A stretch of 32,078 bases of DNA from Levilactobacillus hammesii DSM 16381. GTDB lineage: Bacteria; Bacillota; Bacilli; Lactobacillales; Lactobacillaceae. The DNA lies in the NCBI RefSeq assembly GCF_001434395.1, contig NZ_AZFS01000039.1, positions 1 through 32,078 on the forward strand, given 5' to 3'. The translations under genes were made by a program, and so were the position numbers. Under the pieces are notes generated by a model. It did not search any database. It was not told the DNA's origin and saw only the letters and a list, made by a program, of their open reading frames with translations. This document shows positions 22,384 through 29,306 of this stretch, piece by piece (position 1 is the first letter of the stretch; each line of letters begins with the position of its first letter).

Positions 22384-23583
22384 CTACTGATTAGAATCAA
22401 AGGCCGCCAACAAATCGGCCGCTTTAACGCTGGGCATTGCCCCGAAGCGACCGTCCAAGTAGTCCTGTAACCACCCCGTTGTGGCCACGTCTTCAAAATC
22501 AAATAATGAGACCAACTGACTCTCCCCACGATAATTCTTCTCGGCCAAATAGACCTGATCGACCCGCAAGTGCTGACTCATCAGCATGGGTTGATTCGTC
22601 GTCATCACAATCTGACTCTCATTGGCAGGCGAATTAAACAAGACTAACAGTGCTGCCAAGGCTGTTGGATGAATCGCGGCCAAGCGTTCATCCGTCAGAA
22701 TGGTTTGGGGGTGCGCCGCATATTGCGCCATAATCAACGCTAAGCCCAGCACAACGAGTTGTCGCATCCCCGTGGACACACTGGTCAGCGGGAGTTCTTC
22801 TCGCCCCACCACAGCGCCCTCTTCATCGTATTTTTCATAAACCAAGTACAAGTCCGGGCGCGTAAACGCGGACCCATCCAGGAACTGAATGGCAACCTGA
22901 CGCTGTGAAGTGCCGGCCACCTCGCTCCCGACCGCGTGCAGGAACTGCGCTAGCTGACTGCGTACCCAGTCGTCATCGAGGCCCGCTTCCGTGGGATGAT
23001 CATTTAGGATGACCAGGTCCTGGCTAAACCATTCAAAGACGGTAATCGCTGGCTGATAGTTCCAGTTTTGAAACGCGTACAGCATGAGTGCGTTGGGACG
23101 AACCCGCTGTGCCGCCGTCACGAGGCCCTCGGGAATCACGGTGAGGACGCCCTTTTCACGTGCAAACAACACATCATAGTCATCGCCCACCGCCACACTC
23201 AGCATCTCATCCACCACCCGTGTCGCTGTGTAACTGAAGGCATAACGATACTGGTGGCCGTCACGGTCAAAATTCACCATGAATGTCGTGCATTTGCCAG
23301 CGGACGCTTGGTCAAATTGGAACGGTTCATAAGGAAGGCTATCCGTAATCTGCTCAGTCGGTCCCGTCACCATCTGGCGCATCCGTTCTAACCCGGCCAA
23401 AACCGCGCTCTTCCCCGCACCATTGGCACCGAAAATGGCGGCGCACTTTAAGACGCTGAGCGTATCGGTCACCGAAACCGTGTTCTCGTGTTGCCACTGT
23501 CGAACACCACCACCGGCCTCCAATGAAAGTGTCGCCGCCTCTTTATACGACCGAAAATTGGTTAGCGTGAAGTCAATTAGCAT
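22384..23583 (-). CDS. AAA15-type ATPase (SMC/RecF-like), orphan
   Basis: A 399-residue soluble ATPase of the AAA15/AAA21 (COG1106-like) group. The N-terminus MLIDFTLTNFRSYKE is the usual start. Walker A is GANGAGKS (52-59), the signature region is TSVSTGMRQLVVLGLAL, and Walker B is TILTDERLAAIHP. Walker B usually reads DE-x-x-x-x-LHP, so the motif is kept with changes. There is no TOPRIM or nuclease domain at the C-terminus. Relatives occur in abortive-infection and other defence systems, often with a partner gene such as RloB. Here the neighbours are a nitroreductase and an MFS gene, so the role is open. GGGGAGG lies 7 nt before the ATG. Confidence 0.83.
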   Translation of the reverse strand: MLIDFTLTNFRSYKEAATLSLEAGGGVRQWQHENTVSVTDTLSVLKCAAIFGANGAGKSAVLAGLERMRQMVTGPTEQITDSLPYEPFQFDQASAGKCTTFMVNFDRDGHQYRYAFSYTATRVVDEMLSVAVGDDYDVLFAREKGVLTVIPEGLVTAAQRVRPNALMLYAFQNWNYQPAITVFEWFSQDLVILNDHPTEAGLDDDWVRSQLAQFLHAVGSEVAGTSQRQVAIQFLDGSAFTRPDLYLVYEKYDEEGAVVGREELPLTSVSTGMRQLVVLGLALIMAQYAAHPQTILTDERLAAIHPTALAALLVLFNSPANESQIVMTTNQPMLMSQHLRVDQVYLAEKNYRGESQLVSLFDFEDVATTGWLQDYLDGRFGAMPSVKAADLLAAFDSNQ

Positions 23584-23756
23584 GGCACAACCTCCCCTTT
23601 TTCTTGCATATTACGCCAGTTGGAAATAGAAGCAATCACTTTCACTCCGTTCCGCCAAATCCGCTATTAAATAGATTATAAAAGCGGTTGCTTCCCTATC
23701 AGATCAAGGCAGATCGTCTAACCCGATTATTAGTTGATGAACCACTTTATTTGGGC

Positions 23757-23789
23757 ACAAAAAGAGCGACCTTCTAAAGAAAGCCGCTC
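23757..23789 (-). terminator. Intrinsic terminator of the MFS gene at 23818
   Basis: GAGCG plus an imperfect inner stem (23764-23789) followed on the minus strand by five T (23759-23763). Confidence 0.8.
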
Positions 23790-23817
23790 CCTTAATGATT
23801 TACCTATAGATGATCGT

Positions 23818-24981
23818 TTACTTTAACCGCGACTGATTCATGCGGTTGCGGACCATGACGGCGGCCAGCGCCAACAGCATAATGAATGTCACCGACCCGA
23901 ACAGGTCCCGGTAACTGCCATATTCAATCAACAAGCCCCCATAGAGTGGGCCAATGGCCCGGCCCAGCGAGATCGCCATGTTGTAAATGCCTTGGAATTT
24001 CCCCTTATCATTGTCCCCGGCGAGTTTATCGATCCACGCAGGAATCCCTGGGAACCCAATCATTTCCCCAATGGTCAGGATGATCATGGTCACGACGAAC
24101 ACCGCATAGGTCTTCGCAAAGACCAGGATCAAGAATGACAGGATAAAGATCAGCGACCCCACCGCAATCTGTGAACTCATCTTGAAGTATTCGCCCAATC
24201 GGTTGGCAATGGGTTGGCCAAATACGATCATCAAGCCATTTAGGGTCCACAGCAGGCTGTAGTGTTCAAAGGAAATACCCAGATTGGTCATGTGAACAGA
24301 AATGACACTTTCCCACAGCGTGTAGCTCATGTAAAGACAGAAGACCATGAAGGCAATCAGCCCAATCAGATCAAGCTGTGCGGGTTTGGCGGCCTTTTGC
24401 TGATGGTGTTGCGTCTTGGTGGTAATCTTCATCCGGAAATCTGCCAGAATAATCAGCAGCAGTGCCGTGTAACAGATACTAGCCGCGATAAAGACCAGTT
24501 GGACCCCGTGTTTCATGAGGTAGCCGACCATCAGCGTCCCCACGACAACCCCCAGGTTCATTCCGATATATAAGTAATTAAAGACGCGGCGGCTACCAAT
24601 CGACGTCACGTTGGCCGCAAAGGAATTCACAACGGTCATGACAATCCCGTCACCCAAACCAATAAATAACAGCATAATGCCGAAAATTGGCCAGCCATGG
24701 AAGAAGATCAGAATCAGCATCGGGATAAAGGAACACAACGTACCCACGATAGCCGATTTAAACGGTGACCAGTTGTCAAACAGCCACCCACCTAGCCAAT
24801 TTCCTAAAATCATACACAGGGACATTCCCAATAGGGCAATCCCCGCTAGTGTCAACGTTTGATGGAGCTGATTGTGCATGTACACCGTTGTCAGCGGCCA
24901 CATACACGCAGCAGCGGCATTAAGCAGGAGCGTTGCTGAAAGAATCCCCACCAGACTGACTTCCTTGTTGCTTTTCCACAT
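23818..24981 (-). CDS. MFS transporter, 12 helices
   Basis: A 387-residue major facilitator. Motif A is present as GNWLGGWLFDNWSPFK between helices 2 and 3, and the central loop has HHQQKAAKP. The second half repeats the fold (GEMIGFPGIPAWIDKLAGDNDKGKFQG). It resembles drug-exporting DHA1-type proteins of lactobacilli, but the substrate is not given by sequence. GTGAGG lies 8 nt before the ATG. It is monocistronic, ended by a terminator, and divergent from the metal-binding/Dps operon. Confidence 0.88.
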   Translation of the reverse strand: MWKSNKEVSLVGILSATLLLNAAAACMWPLTTVYMHNQLHQTLTLAGIALLGMSLCMILGNWLGGWLFDNWSPFKSAIVGTLCSFIPMLILIFFHGWPIFGIMLLFIGLGDGIVMTVVNSFAANVTSIGSRRVFNYLYIGMNLGVVVGTLMVGYLMKHGVQLVFIAASICYTALLLIILADFRMKITTKTQHHQQKAAKPAQLDLIGLIAFMVFCLYMSYTLWESVISVHMTNLGISFEHYSLLWTLNGLMIVFGQPIANRLGEYFKMSSQIAVGSLIFILSFLILVFAKTYAVFVVTMIILTIGEMIGFPGIPAWIDKLAGDNDKGKFQGIYNMAISLGRAIGPLYGGLLIEYGSYRDLFGSVTFIMLLALAAVMVRNRMNQSRLK

Positions 24982-25128
24982 TTAAGGTACCTCACTTGTT
25001 TAAATTCTGCTACTCATTGTCGCATATTTTATACCGAAAGAAAACAACCCCGCCTGATGGTCCCCGATAAAATACGCTTTTGATTTTAAAGTTTATTCAA
25101 TTTGTGTATATTTTAAAAAAGATGGCGC

Positions 25129-25148
25129 AACTTGATCTGAGTCAAGTT
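25129..25148. promoter_or_regulatory. Crp/Fnr-type palindrome
   Basis: AACTTGA, six bases, then TCAAGTT is a perfect inverted repeat containing TTGA-N6-TCAA, the core bound by Fnr/Flp-type regulators. Its centre (25138.5) is about 41.5 bp upstream of the start predicted from the -10 at 25168, the class II activator position. Confidence 0.65.
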
Positions 25149-25167
25149 TTTATTCTCCCGCCGCCCG

Positions 25168-25173
25168 TATACT
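25168..25173 (+). promoter_or_regulatory. -10 of the copZ-like/dps operon
   Basis: TATACT with no -35 (the bases 17 nt upstream read AGTTTT). This fits a promoter that depends on the activator site at 25129-25148. Confidence 0.6.
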
Positions 25174-25221
25174 AAGTTATGTCATCAAGGCAAACGAAAT
25201 AAGTCGAAGGAGGCTGTTAAT

Positions 25222-25449
25222 ATGAGTAAAATCACGATGAAATTAGACGATCTGACCTGTCCCTCTTGCATGACCAAGATCGAGGGTGCCCTCAGTAAGA
25301 AGACGGGTGTCACCAACGTCAAAGTCCTCTTCAATGCCAGCAAGGTCAAAGCCGAATTCGACGACAGTGCCGTTTCCGCCGAGGATTTAGCCAACGTCGT
25401 CACCGATTTAGGCTACGCCGTACAGAGCCGTAAAGTAAAACCACTTTAG
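25222..25449 (+). CDS. Heavy-metal-associated (CopZ-like) protein 1
   Basis: A 75-residue HMA-fold protein (beta-alpha-beta-beta-alpha-beta). The metal-binding motif is C13-P-S-C16 in LTCPSCM, a CxxC as in CopZ copper chaperones but with LT in place of GM before the first Cys. The last strand pattern LANVVTDLGYAV is normal for the fold. AAGGAGG lies 8 nt before the ATG. It is first in an operon with a near-duplicate and dps. Copper binding is likely from the family, but another soft metal is possible. No CopA-type ATPase is nearby. Confidence 0.88.
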   Translation: MSKITMKLDDLTCPSCMTKIEGALSKKTGVTNVKVLFNASKVKAEFDDSAVSAEDLANVVTDLGYAVQSRKVKPL

Positions 25450-25478
25450 TTAAAACAAACCACTAGGAGGTTGTTAAT

Positions 25479-25706
25479 ATGAGTAAAGTTACCATGAAAT
25501 TAGATGCCCTAACCTGCCCCTCTTGCATGACCAAGATTGAGGGCGCCCTCAGTAAGAAGGACGGCGTAGAAAACGTCAAGGTCCTCTTCAACGCCAGCAA
25601 GATCAAGGCCGAATTCGATGACAGCCAAGTCACCGCTGAAAGCCTGGCCGACACCGTAACCGACCTCGGCTACGTCGTTCAAAGTGCCAAAGTCAAAGCC
25701 CTCTAA
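25479..25706 (+). CDS. Heavy-metal-associated (CopZ-like) protein 2
   Basis: A tandem duplicate of the preceding gene, also 75 residues, with the same CPSC motif and most residues identical; differences cluster in the second half (DSQVTAESLADT against DSAVSAEDLANV). It has its own ribosome binding site, AGGAGG 9 nt before the ATG, in a 29-nt gap that repeats the leader of copy 1. The duplication includes the ribosome binding site. It is followed by dps after 36 nt. Two copies may raise dosage or form a hetero-pair. Confidence 0.88.
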   Translation: MSKVTMKLDALTCPSCMTKIEGALSKKDGVENVKVLFNASKIKAEFDDSQVTAESLADTVTDLGYVVQSAKVKAL

Positions 25707-25742
25707 TCCCATTCCCCCACATTTGAAAGGAAGTTTATCCCA

Positions 25743-26303
25743 ATGACGACAACCACAATGACTGTTGAAGACCGCTACGCTGCTGAACAAGCCCAGACTG
25801 AACATGATCACCACGTCCCAACGGCGGGGGCCATGACCAATCACATCCTGTCTAACCTGCACATCTCGATTGTGAAATTCCACCAGGTTCGGTGGTCGGT
25901 CAAGGGGCCACTCGCCCTGAGCGTTCGCCAATTACTCAGCACTTACATCAACACTTACCGCCAGCAATTCGATGCACTGGGTGAATTGCTGCTAGACGAA
26001 GGCGAAATCGTTTCAACCACCACCAAGGAGTTCCATGACTACAACATGCTCCAGGAAAGTGGCGCCAAGAAGTACCTGACCGCCGAAGAACAAGTCAGTG
26101 AGCTGGTTCACGACGCAGATACCCACAACCTCTTCATCGACCGGGCCATCAAGCTCGCCGAAAAGGAAGAGCGGCCCGCCTTGGCAAGCTTCCTCACCAC
26201 CCTGCGTGGAACCAACAACCACATCATCCGTGAACTCCAAGCCGTGCTGGGCAACGATGCCCGCGACGGTCTGGATGAAGAGGACGATGACGACGAAGAT
26301 TAA
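25743..26303 (+). CDS. Dps/ferritin-like protein with acidic tail
   Basis: A 186-residue Dps-family protein, expected to form a 12-mer that stores iron or shields DNA in stress. The helix-bundle core begins about residue 30 (NHILSNLHISIVKFHQVRWSVKGP) and runs to about 172. By eye the ferroxidase His of the usual HW..KG motif is Arg50, and the following His and Asp are also not found, while D77 and E81 in FDALGE remain. A His-rich segment (HDHH, 21-24) and an acidic C-terminal tail (DEEDDDDED) flank the core. AAAGGAAG lies 9 nt before the ATG. It is last in the operon. Confidence 0.88.
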   Translation: MTTTTMTVEDRYAAEQAQTEHDHHVPTAGAMTNHILSNLHISIVKFHQVRWSVKGPLALSVRQLLSTYINTYRQQFDALGELLLDEGEIVSTTTKEFHDYNMLQESGAKKYLTAEEQVSELVHDADTHNLFIDRAIKLAEKEERPALASFLTTLRGTNNHIIRELQAVLGNDARDGLDEEDDDDED

Positions 26304-26313
26304 CGCTTAAACG

Positions 26314-26359
26314 AAAAGAGCCGTGATGCCACACTGCGAGGTGGCACCACGGCTCTTTT
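26314..26359. terminator. Intrinsic terminator of the dps operon
   Basis: AAAAGAGCCGTG plus TGCCAC (26314-26332) pairs with GTGGCA plus CACGGCTCTTTT (26341-26359) with one mismatch and an 8-nt loop. A and T runs on the two sides make it bidirectional. Confidence 0.92.
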
Positions 26360-26464
26360 GGCTTGAATTATCAGTCTTTTTGCATAAATATTTTTTTCAT
26401 GAAAGCGTTCCGTGTTTCATCTTTGAACGCCTTTCTTACATAAAACTAGTCTAAAGTACGCGCT

Positions 26465-26529
26465 CCGGTTGCCAGGGATTCCGCCTGCTGTAGGCTCAGG
26501 CGCGTCGTTCCAGTCCCTATCTGCCGACC
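26465..26529. repeat. Short mosaic copy of the intergenic repeat (copy C)
   Basis: The end box (26470-26491) is nearly identical to 31726-31748 of copy B. Two bases later comes GGCTCAGGCGCGTCGTTC (26493-26510), identical to 32039-32056, which in copy B lies some 290 bp away. TCTGCCGACC (26520-26529) matches 32025-32034 of B in inverted form. The three-hairpin core is absent. In the rest of the 26304-26632 gap I see the dps terminator and an inverted repeat GAAAGCGTTC/GAACGCCTTTC (26401-26435), without a clear lacI terminator. Confidence 0.7.
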
Positions 26530-26632
26530 AATAAGGCGAAGGGATCACTAGGTTGCCCAGTTTGTTTCCTACTGATGTTGCGAGAACAAGCCTAGTCCGT
26601 ACTTTGGAATTTTCACCTCTTAGCCTAAAAGT

Positions 26633-27607
26633 CTAATGCACCCGCGCCACACTGGCCCGCTCCGTGATCTCAACCGGGACAAAGTCTTCTGCCGGCTGAC
26701 CCATGACCTTGTTAACACTCTGGCTGCCAATCCGGTAGAAGTCTTGCGTCATGCTGGTTAAAGCTGGCGTGGTGATCTGGCAAATGATGGTCCCATCAAT
26801 GCTCATGATTGATAGGTCTTCCGGCACCCGAACGCCCCGTTGGTGTGCCGCGGTCAGGAGCCCCGCGGCCACCATATCACTGGCCGCAATCACAGCGGTC
26901 ACGTGCTGTGCCTGGACCTGCTGCAGGAGCCGTTCCCCCGCCGCAAAGCTATAGTCACCCGGCAAGATGGCCGGCGTTGCCAGTCGATTGGCCGCCATGG
27001 CGTCCCGGTAACCCGCTTGTCGCTGGCTCCCCGTATGGTAGTTGTCAATGCCGACCAGGCTAATGCGCGAGTGGCCCCGGTCAATGAGATACTGCGTCGC
27101 TTGGTAGGCCAGGTCCCGATTGTCTGAGCTGACGGCCAAAATGTCCGCCGTTCCCAAGTAAAGCGAGACAAAACAGAAGGGAATCCGTGAGGCCTTTAAT
27201 AGGGTAAGATCCTCCGCATCGGGCTCGATCGCCGCTAGTAGGATACCGGACACGGACCGTTCCAATGCCGTAATAATCGCTTGATGCTGTAGGGTATTGT
27301 CCCGATCCCCGGCATATAAAATAATCACGCCCTGCCCGAGCTCCCCCGCCCGCTGCTGAATCCCATCAATGATCTGTGTGGAAAAGTTGGTGGGGGTGGC
27401 GTTGATAATCAGGGCAATCACGTTGGACCGCTTCTTAACGAGATCGACAGCCGCCGAATTCTTGCGATAACCCAGTTCCTTGGCGATCTTGAGAATCTTG
27501 GCGGCCGTTTTTTCACTATACGAGCCGGTCTTATTGGCCAGAACCCGTGAGACGGTGGCAATCGAGACCCCCGATTCGGCTGCAATATCCTTAATAGTTG
27601 GTTTCAT
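26633..27607 (-). CDS. LacI-family transcriptional repressor
   Basis: A 324-residue regulator. The helix-turn-helix is TIKDIAAESGVSIATVSRVLANKTG (about residues 3-27), followed by the hinge. A periplasmic-binding-type sensor domain starts at VIALIINATPTNFSTQIIDGIQ. RVPEDLSIMSIDGT and TSMTQDFYRIG are usual C-terminal parts. A GTG at 27619 is in frame, but the ATG at 27607 with AAGGTGG upstream and the MKPTIKDIA start is preferred. It is divergent from the sugar symporter and GH31 genes and is likely their repressor, released by an alpha-glucoside; operators are seen between them. Confidence 0.93.
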   Translation of the reverse strand: MKPTIKDIAAESGVSIATVSRVLANKTGSYSEKTAAKILKIAKELGYRKNSAAVDLVKKRSNVIALIINATPTNFSTQIIDGIQQRAGELGQGVIILYAGDRDNTLQHQAIITALERSVSGILLAAIEPDAEDLTLLKASRIPFCFVSLYLGTADILAVSSDNRDLAYQATQYLIDRGHSRISLVGIDNYHTGSQRQAGYRDAMAANRLATPAILPGDYSFAAGERLLQQVQAQHVTAVIAASDMVAAGLLTAAHQRGVRVPEDLSIMSIDGTIICQITTPALTSMTQDFYRIGSQSVNKVMGQPAEDFVPVEITERASVARVH

Positions 27608-27701
27608 GACGATGCCCACCTTACTTTCTTTTTTCGCGGTTAGTCCCTTCGCGATTCCCGACGGTGATCCTAACCACGTTCATCCGCTGAATGCTGTCTT
27701 A

Positions 27702-27707
27702 ATTATA
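27702..27707 (-). promoter_or_regulatory. -10 of the lacI-type gene
   Basis: TATAAT on the minus strand, about 95 nt before the start codon, with no strong -35. Operator O1 lies about 35 bp further upstream. Confidence 0.5.
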
Positions 27708-27736
27708 GCCTTAATTCGCGCAATTTCCCAGTAAAA

Positions 27737-27752
27737 TACGCAAACGTTTAAC
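27737..27752. promoter_or_regulatory. LacI-type operator O1
   Basis: ACGCAAACGTTTAAC, with the palindromic core AAACGTTT at 27742-27749. Its centre is 32 bp from that of O2, about three helical turns. Confidence 0.65.
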
Positions 27753-27769
27753 TTGTTGCTATATAGGCA

Positions 27770-27798
27770 TTGTAAACGTTTACGCAAAGTGATAGGAT
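27770..27798 (+). promoter_or_regulatory. Promoter of the symporter-GH31 operon with operator O2
   Basis: TTGTAA (27770-27775), 17 nt, then TAGGAT (27793-27798). The perfect palindrome GTAAACGTTTAC (27772-27783) overlaps the -35. It suits the local LacI-type repressor and also fits a cre bound by CcpA. Confidence 0.7.
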
Positions 27799-27850
27799 GT
27801 AGTCGTTGAAAGGTATTAAGGATTTAATTTAATCAAGGGGATGGAACACC

Positions 27851-29275
27851 ATGAATCAACCAACAGCGCACGCAGCTGGAGCCGTTAAACCGACTGGAGC
27901 TGCCACCAAGAAAACGGCACGGATCTCAAACTCCCTGCCGAATTTACCATTGAAAACCTTATTCGCCATCACATTTGGTTTTTGTGGGGTTAACATGGCT
28001 TTCTCACTGCAATCATCGCAAATGAGTCGGATCTTCCAAACCATCGGGGCCGACCCGACTAACCTGGGTCTCTTCTTCATTTTACCCCCACTAGCCGGGC
28101 TGATCGTCCAACCACTCGTCGGTAAATATTCCGACCGGACTTGGTCACCACGCTTTGGTCGGCGGATGCCGTACCTACTGTTCAGTGCCCCCATCGCGGC
28201 GTTGGTCATGATTCTTCTCCCAAACGCCGGATCATTTGGCTTCGGGTACGCCTCACTGGCCGCCCTGTTATTCGGTGCGATTGCCATTCTGTTAATGGAC
28301 TTGTCCAGTAACGTCTGCATGCAACCCTTCCGCATGATTATCGGGGACATGGTCAACGAAAAACAAAAGGATAAAGCGTGGTCTTGGCAACAAGCCTTCA
28401 GTAACTTAGGCGGGGTGCTTGCCACCTTACTGCCCTTCGTCTTAACCTTCTTTGGCGTGGCCAATACCGCCAAAAAGGGTGTCGTCCCAATGTCCGTTCG
28501 GTTAGCCTTCTACATCGGCGCTGCCATTCTGTTAGGGATCTCCGCCTACACGATCCACTCCGTTAAGGAATACGATCCAGAGACCTATGCCGAGTATCAC
28601 CAGATCGATCCCCAGGCTCACAAAAATCATAAGAGTATCTGGCAGCTGATCAAGGAAGCCCCTAAGGCTTTGTGGGAAGTGGCCTTGGTTCAAATGTTTG
28701 CCTGGATTGGGATTCAATACATGTGGACTTACACCACGGGGGCCATTGCCCAAAACGTCTGGAACACGACGAACGCCACTTCCGCCGGCTATCAAGCCGC
28801 GGGGAACTGGTACGGGATTCTCACGTTCATTCAATCCATGGCCGCTGTTCTCTACGGCTTCTTGATCTTATCGCACACGAACCCTTACAAGCGGAAATTC
28901 TGGTACCGTTTCGGGATTACCTGCTTTGCGATTGGGTTAATCTGGGTCTTCTTCATTCACAATCAATATCTCTTGATTTTGCCATTCTGCTTAATCGGGA
29001 TCGGCTTCTTCACGGTTCACGTTGAACCCTTCAACATCTTCACATCATCCTTAAATGGATCTAACGAAGGTTCTTACATTGGGATCTTCAACGGGACGAT
29101 CTGCTTACCTCAAATCATCGCGTCCGTGGCCAGTTTCCTGGTCTTCCGCTTGGTCGGCAAGTCCATGCCCGGCATGATGCTAGTTGCCGGGGTCTCCATG
29201 CTGATTGCGGTTATCGCCATTAGCGTTTTGAAGCAAGATAAGCCCCAACAGGATTTGTCTGAAGATGCACAGTAG
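27851..29275 (+). CDS. GPH/SLC45-type sugar:cation symporter
   Basis: A 474-residue transporter with about twelve helices after a soluble N-terminus of about 35 residues. ILPPLAGLIVQPLVGKYSDR followed by RFGRRMPYLL is the loop-2/3 signature of SUC/SLC45-like sucrose or maltose carriers. MDLSSNVCMQPFRMIIGDM is the second landmark. It imports a di- or oligosaccharide with a cation. AAGGGGA lies 9 nt before the ATG. It is first in an operon with a GH31 alpha-glucosidase 31 nt downstream, so the substrate is probably maltose, isomaltose or a similar alpha-glucoside. Confidence 0.91.
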   Translation: MNQPTAHAAGAVKPTGAATKKTARISNSLPNLPLKTLFAITFGFCGVNMAFSLQSSQMSRIFQTIGADPTNLGLFFILPPLAGLIVQPLVGKYSDRTWSPRFGRRMPYLLFSAPIAALVMILLPNAGSFGFGYASLAALLFGAIAILLMDLSSNVCMQPFRMIIGDMVNEKQKDKAWSWQQAFSNLGGVLATLLPFVLTFFGVANTAKKGVVPMSVRLAFYIGAAILLGISAYTIHSVKEYDPETYAEYHQIDPQAHKNHKSIWQLIKEAPKALWEVALVQMFAWIGIQYMWTYTTGAIAQNVWNTTNATSAGYQAAGNWYGILTFIQSMAAVLYGFLILSHTNPYKRKFWYRFGITCFAIGLIWVFFIHNQYLLILPFCLIGIGFFTVHVEPFNIFTSSLNGSNEGSYIGIFNGTICLPQIIASVASFLVFRLVGKSMPGMMLVAGVSMLIAVIAISVLKQDKPQQDLSEDAQ

Positions 29276-29306
29276 TTTTTAACAGCTTATTGAGGAGAGA
29301 ATTTGT

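Noticed and set aside
26397-26435. cre-like and inverted-repeat sequence near 26.4 kb
   Set aside because: It misses the conserved C of the cre consensus and lies downstream of both neighbouring genes, where an operator makes little sense; the inverted repeat lacks a T-run.
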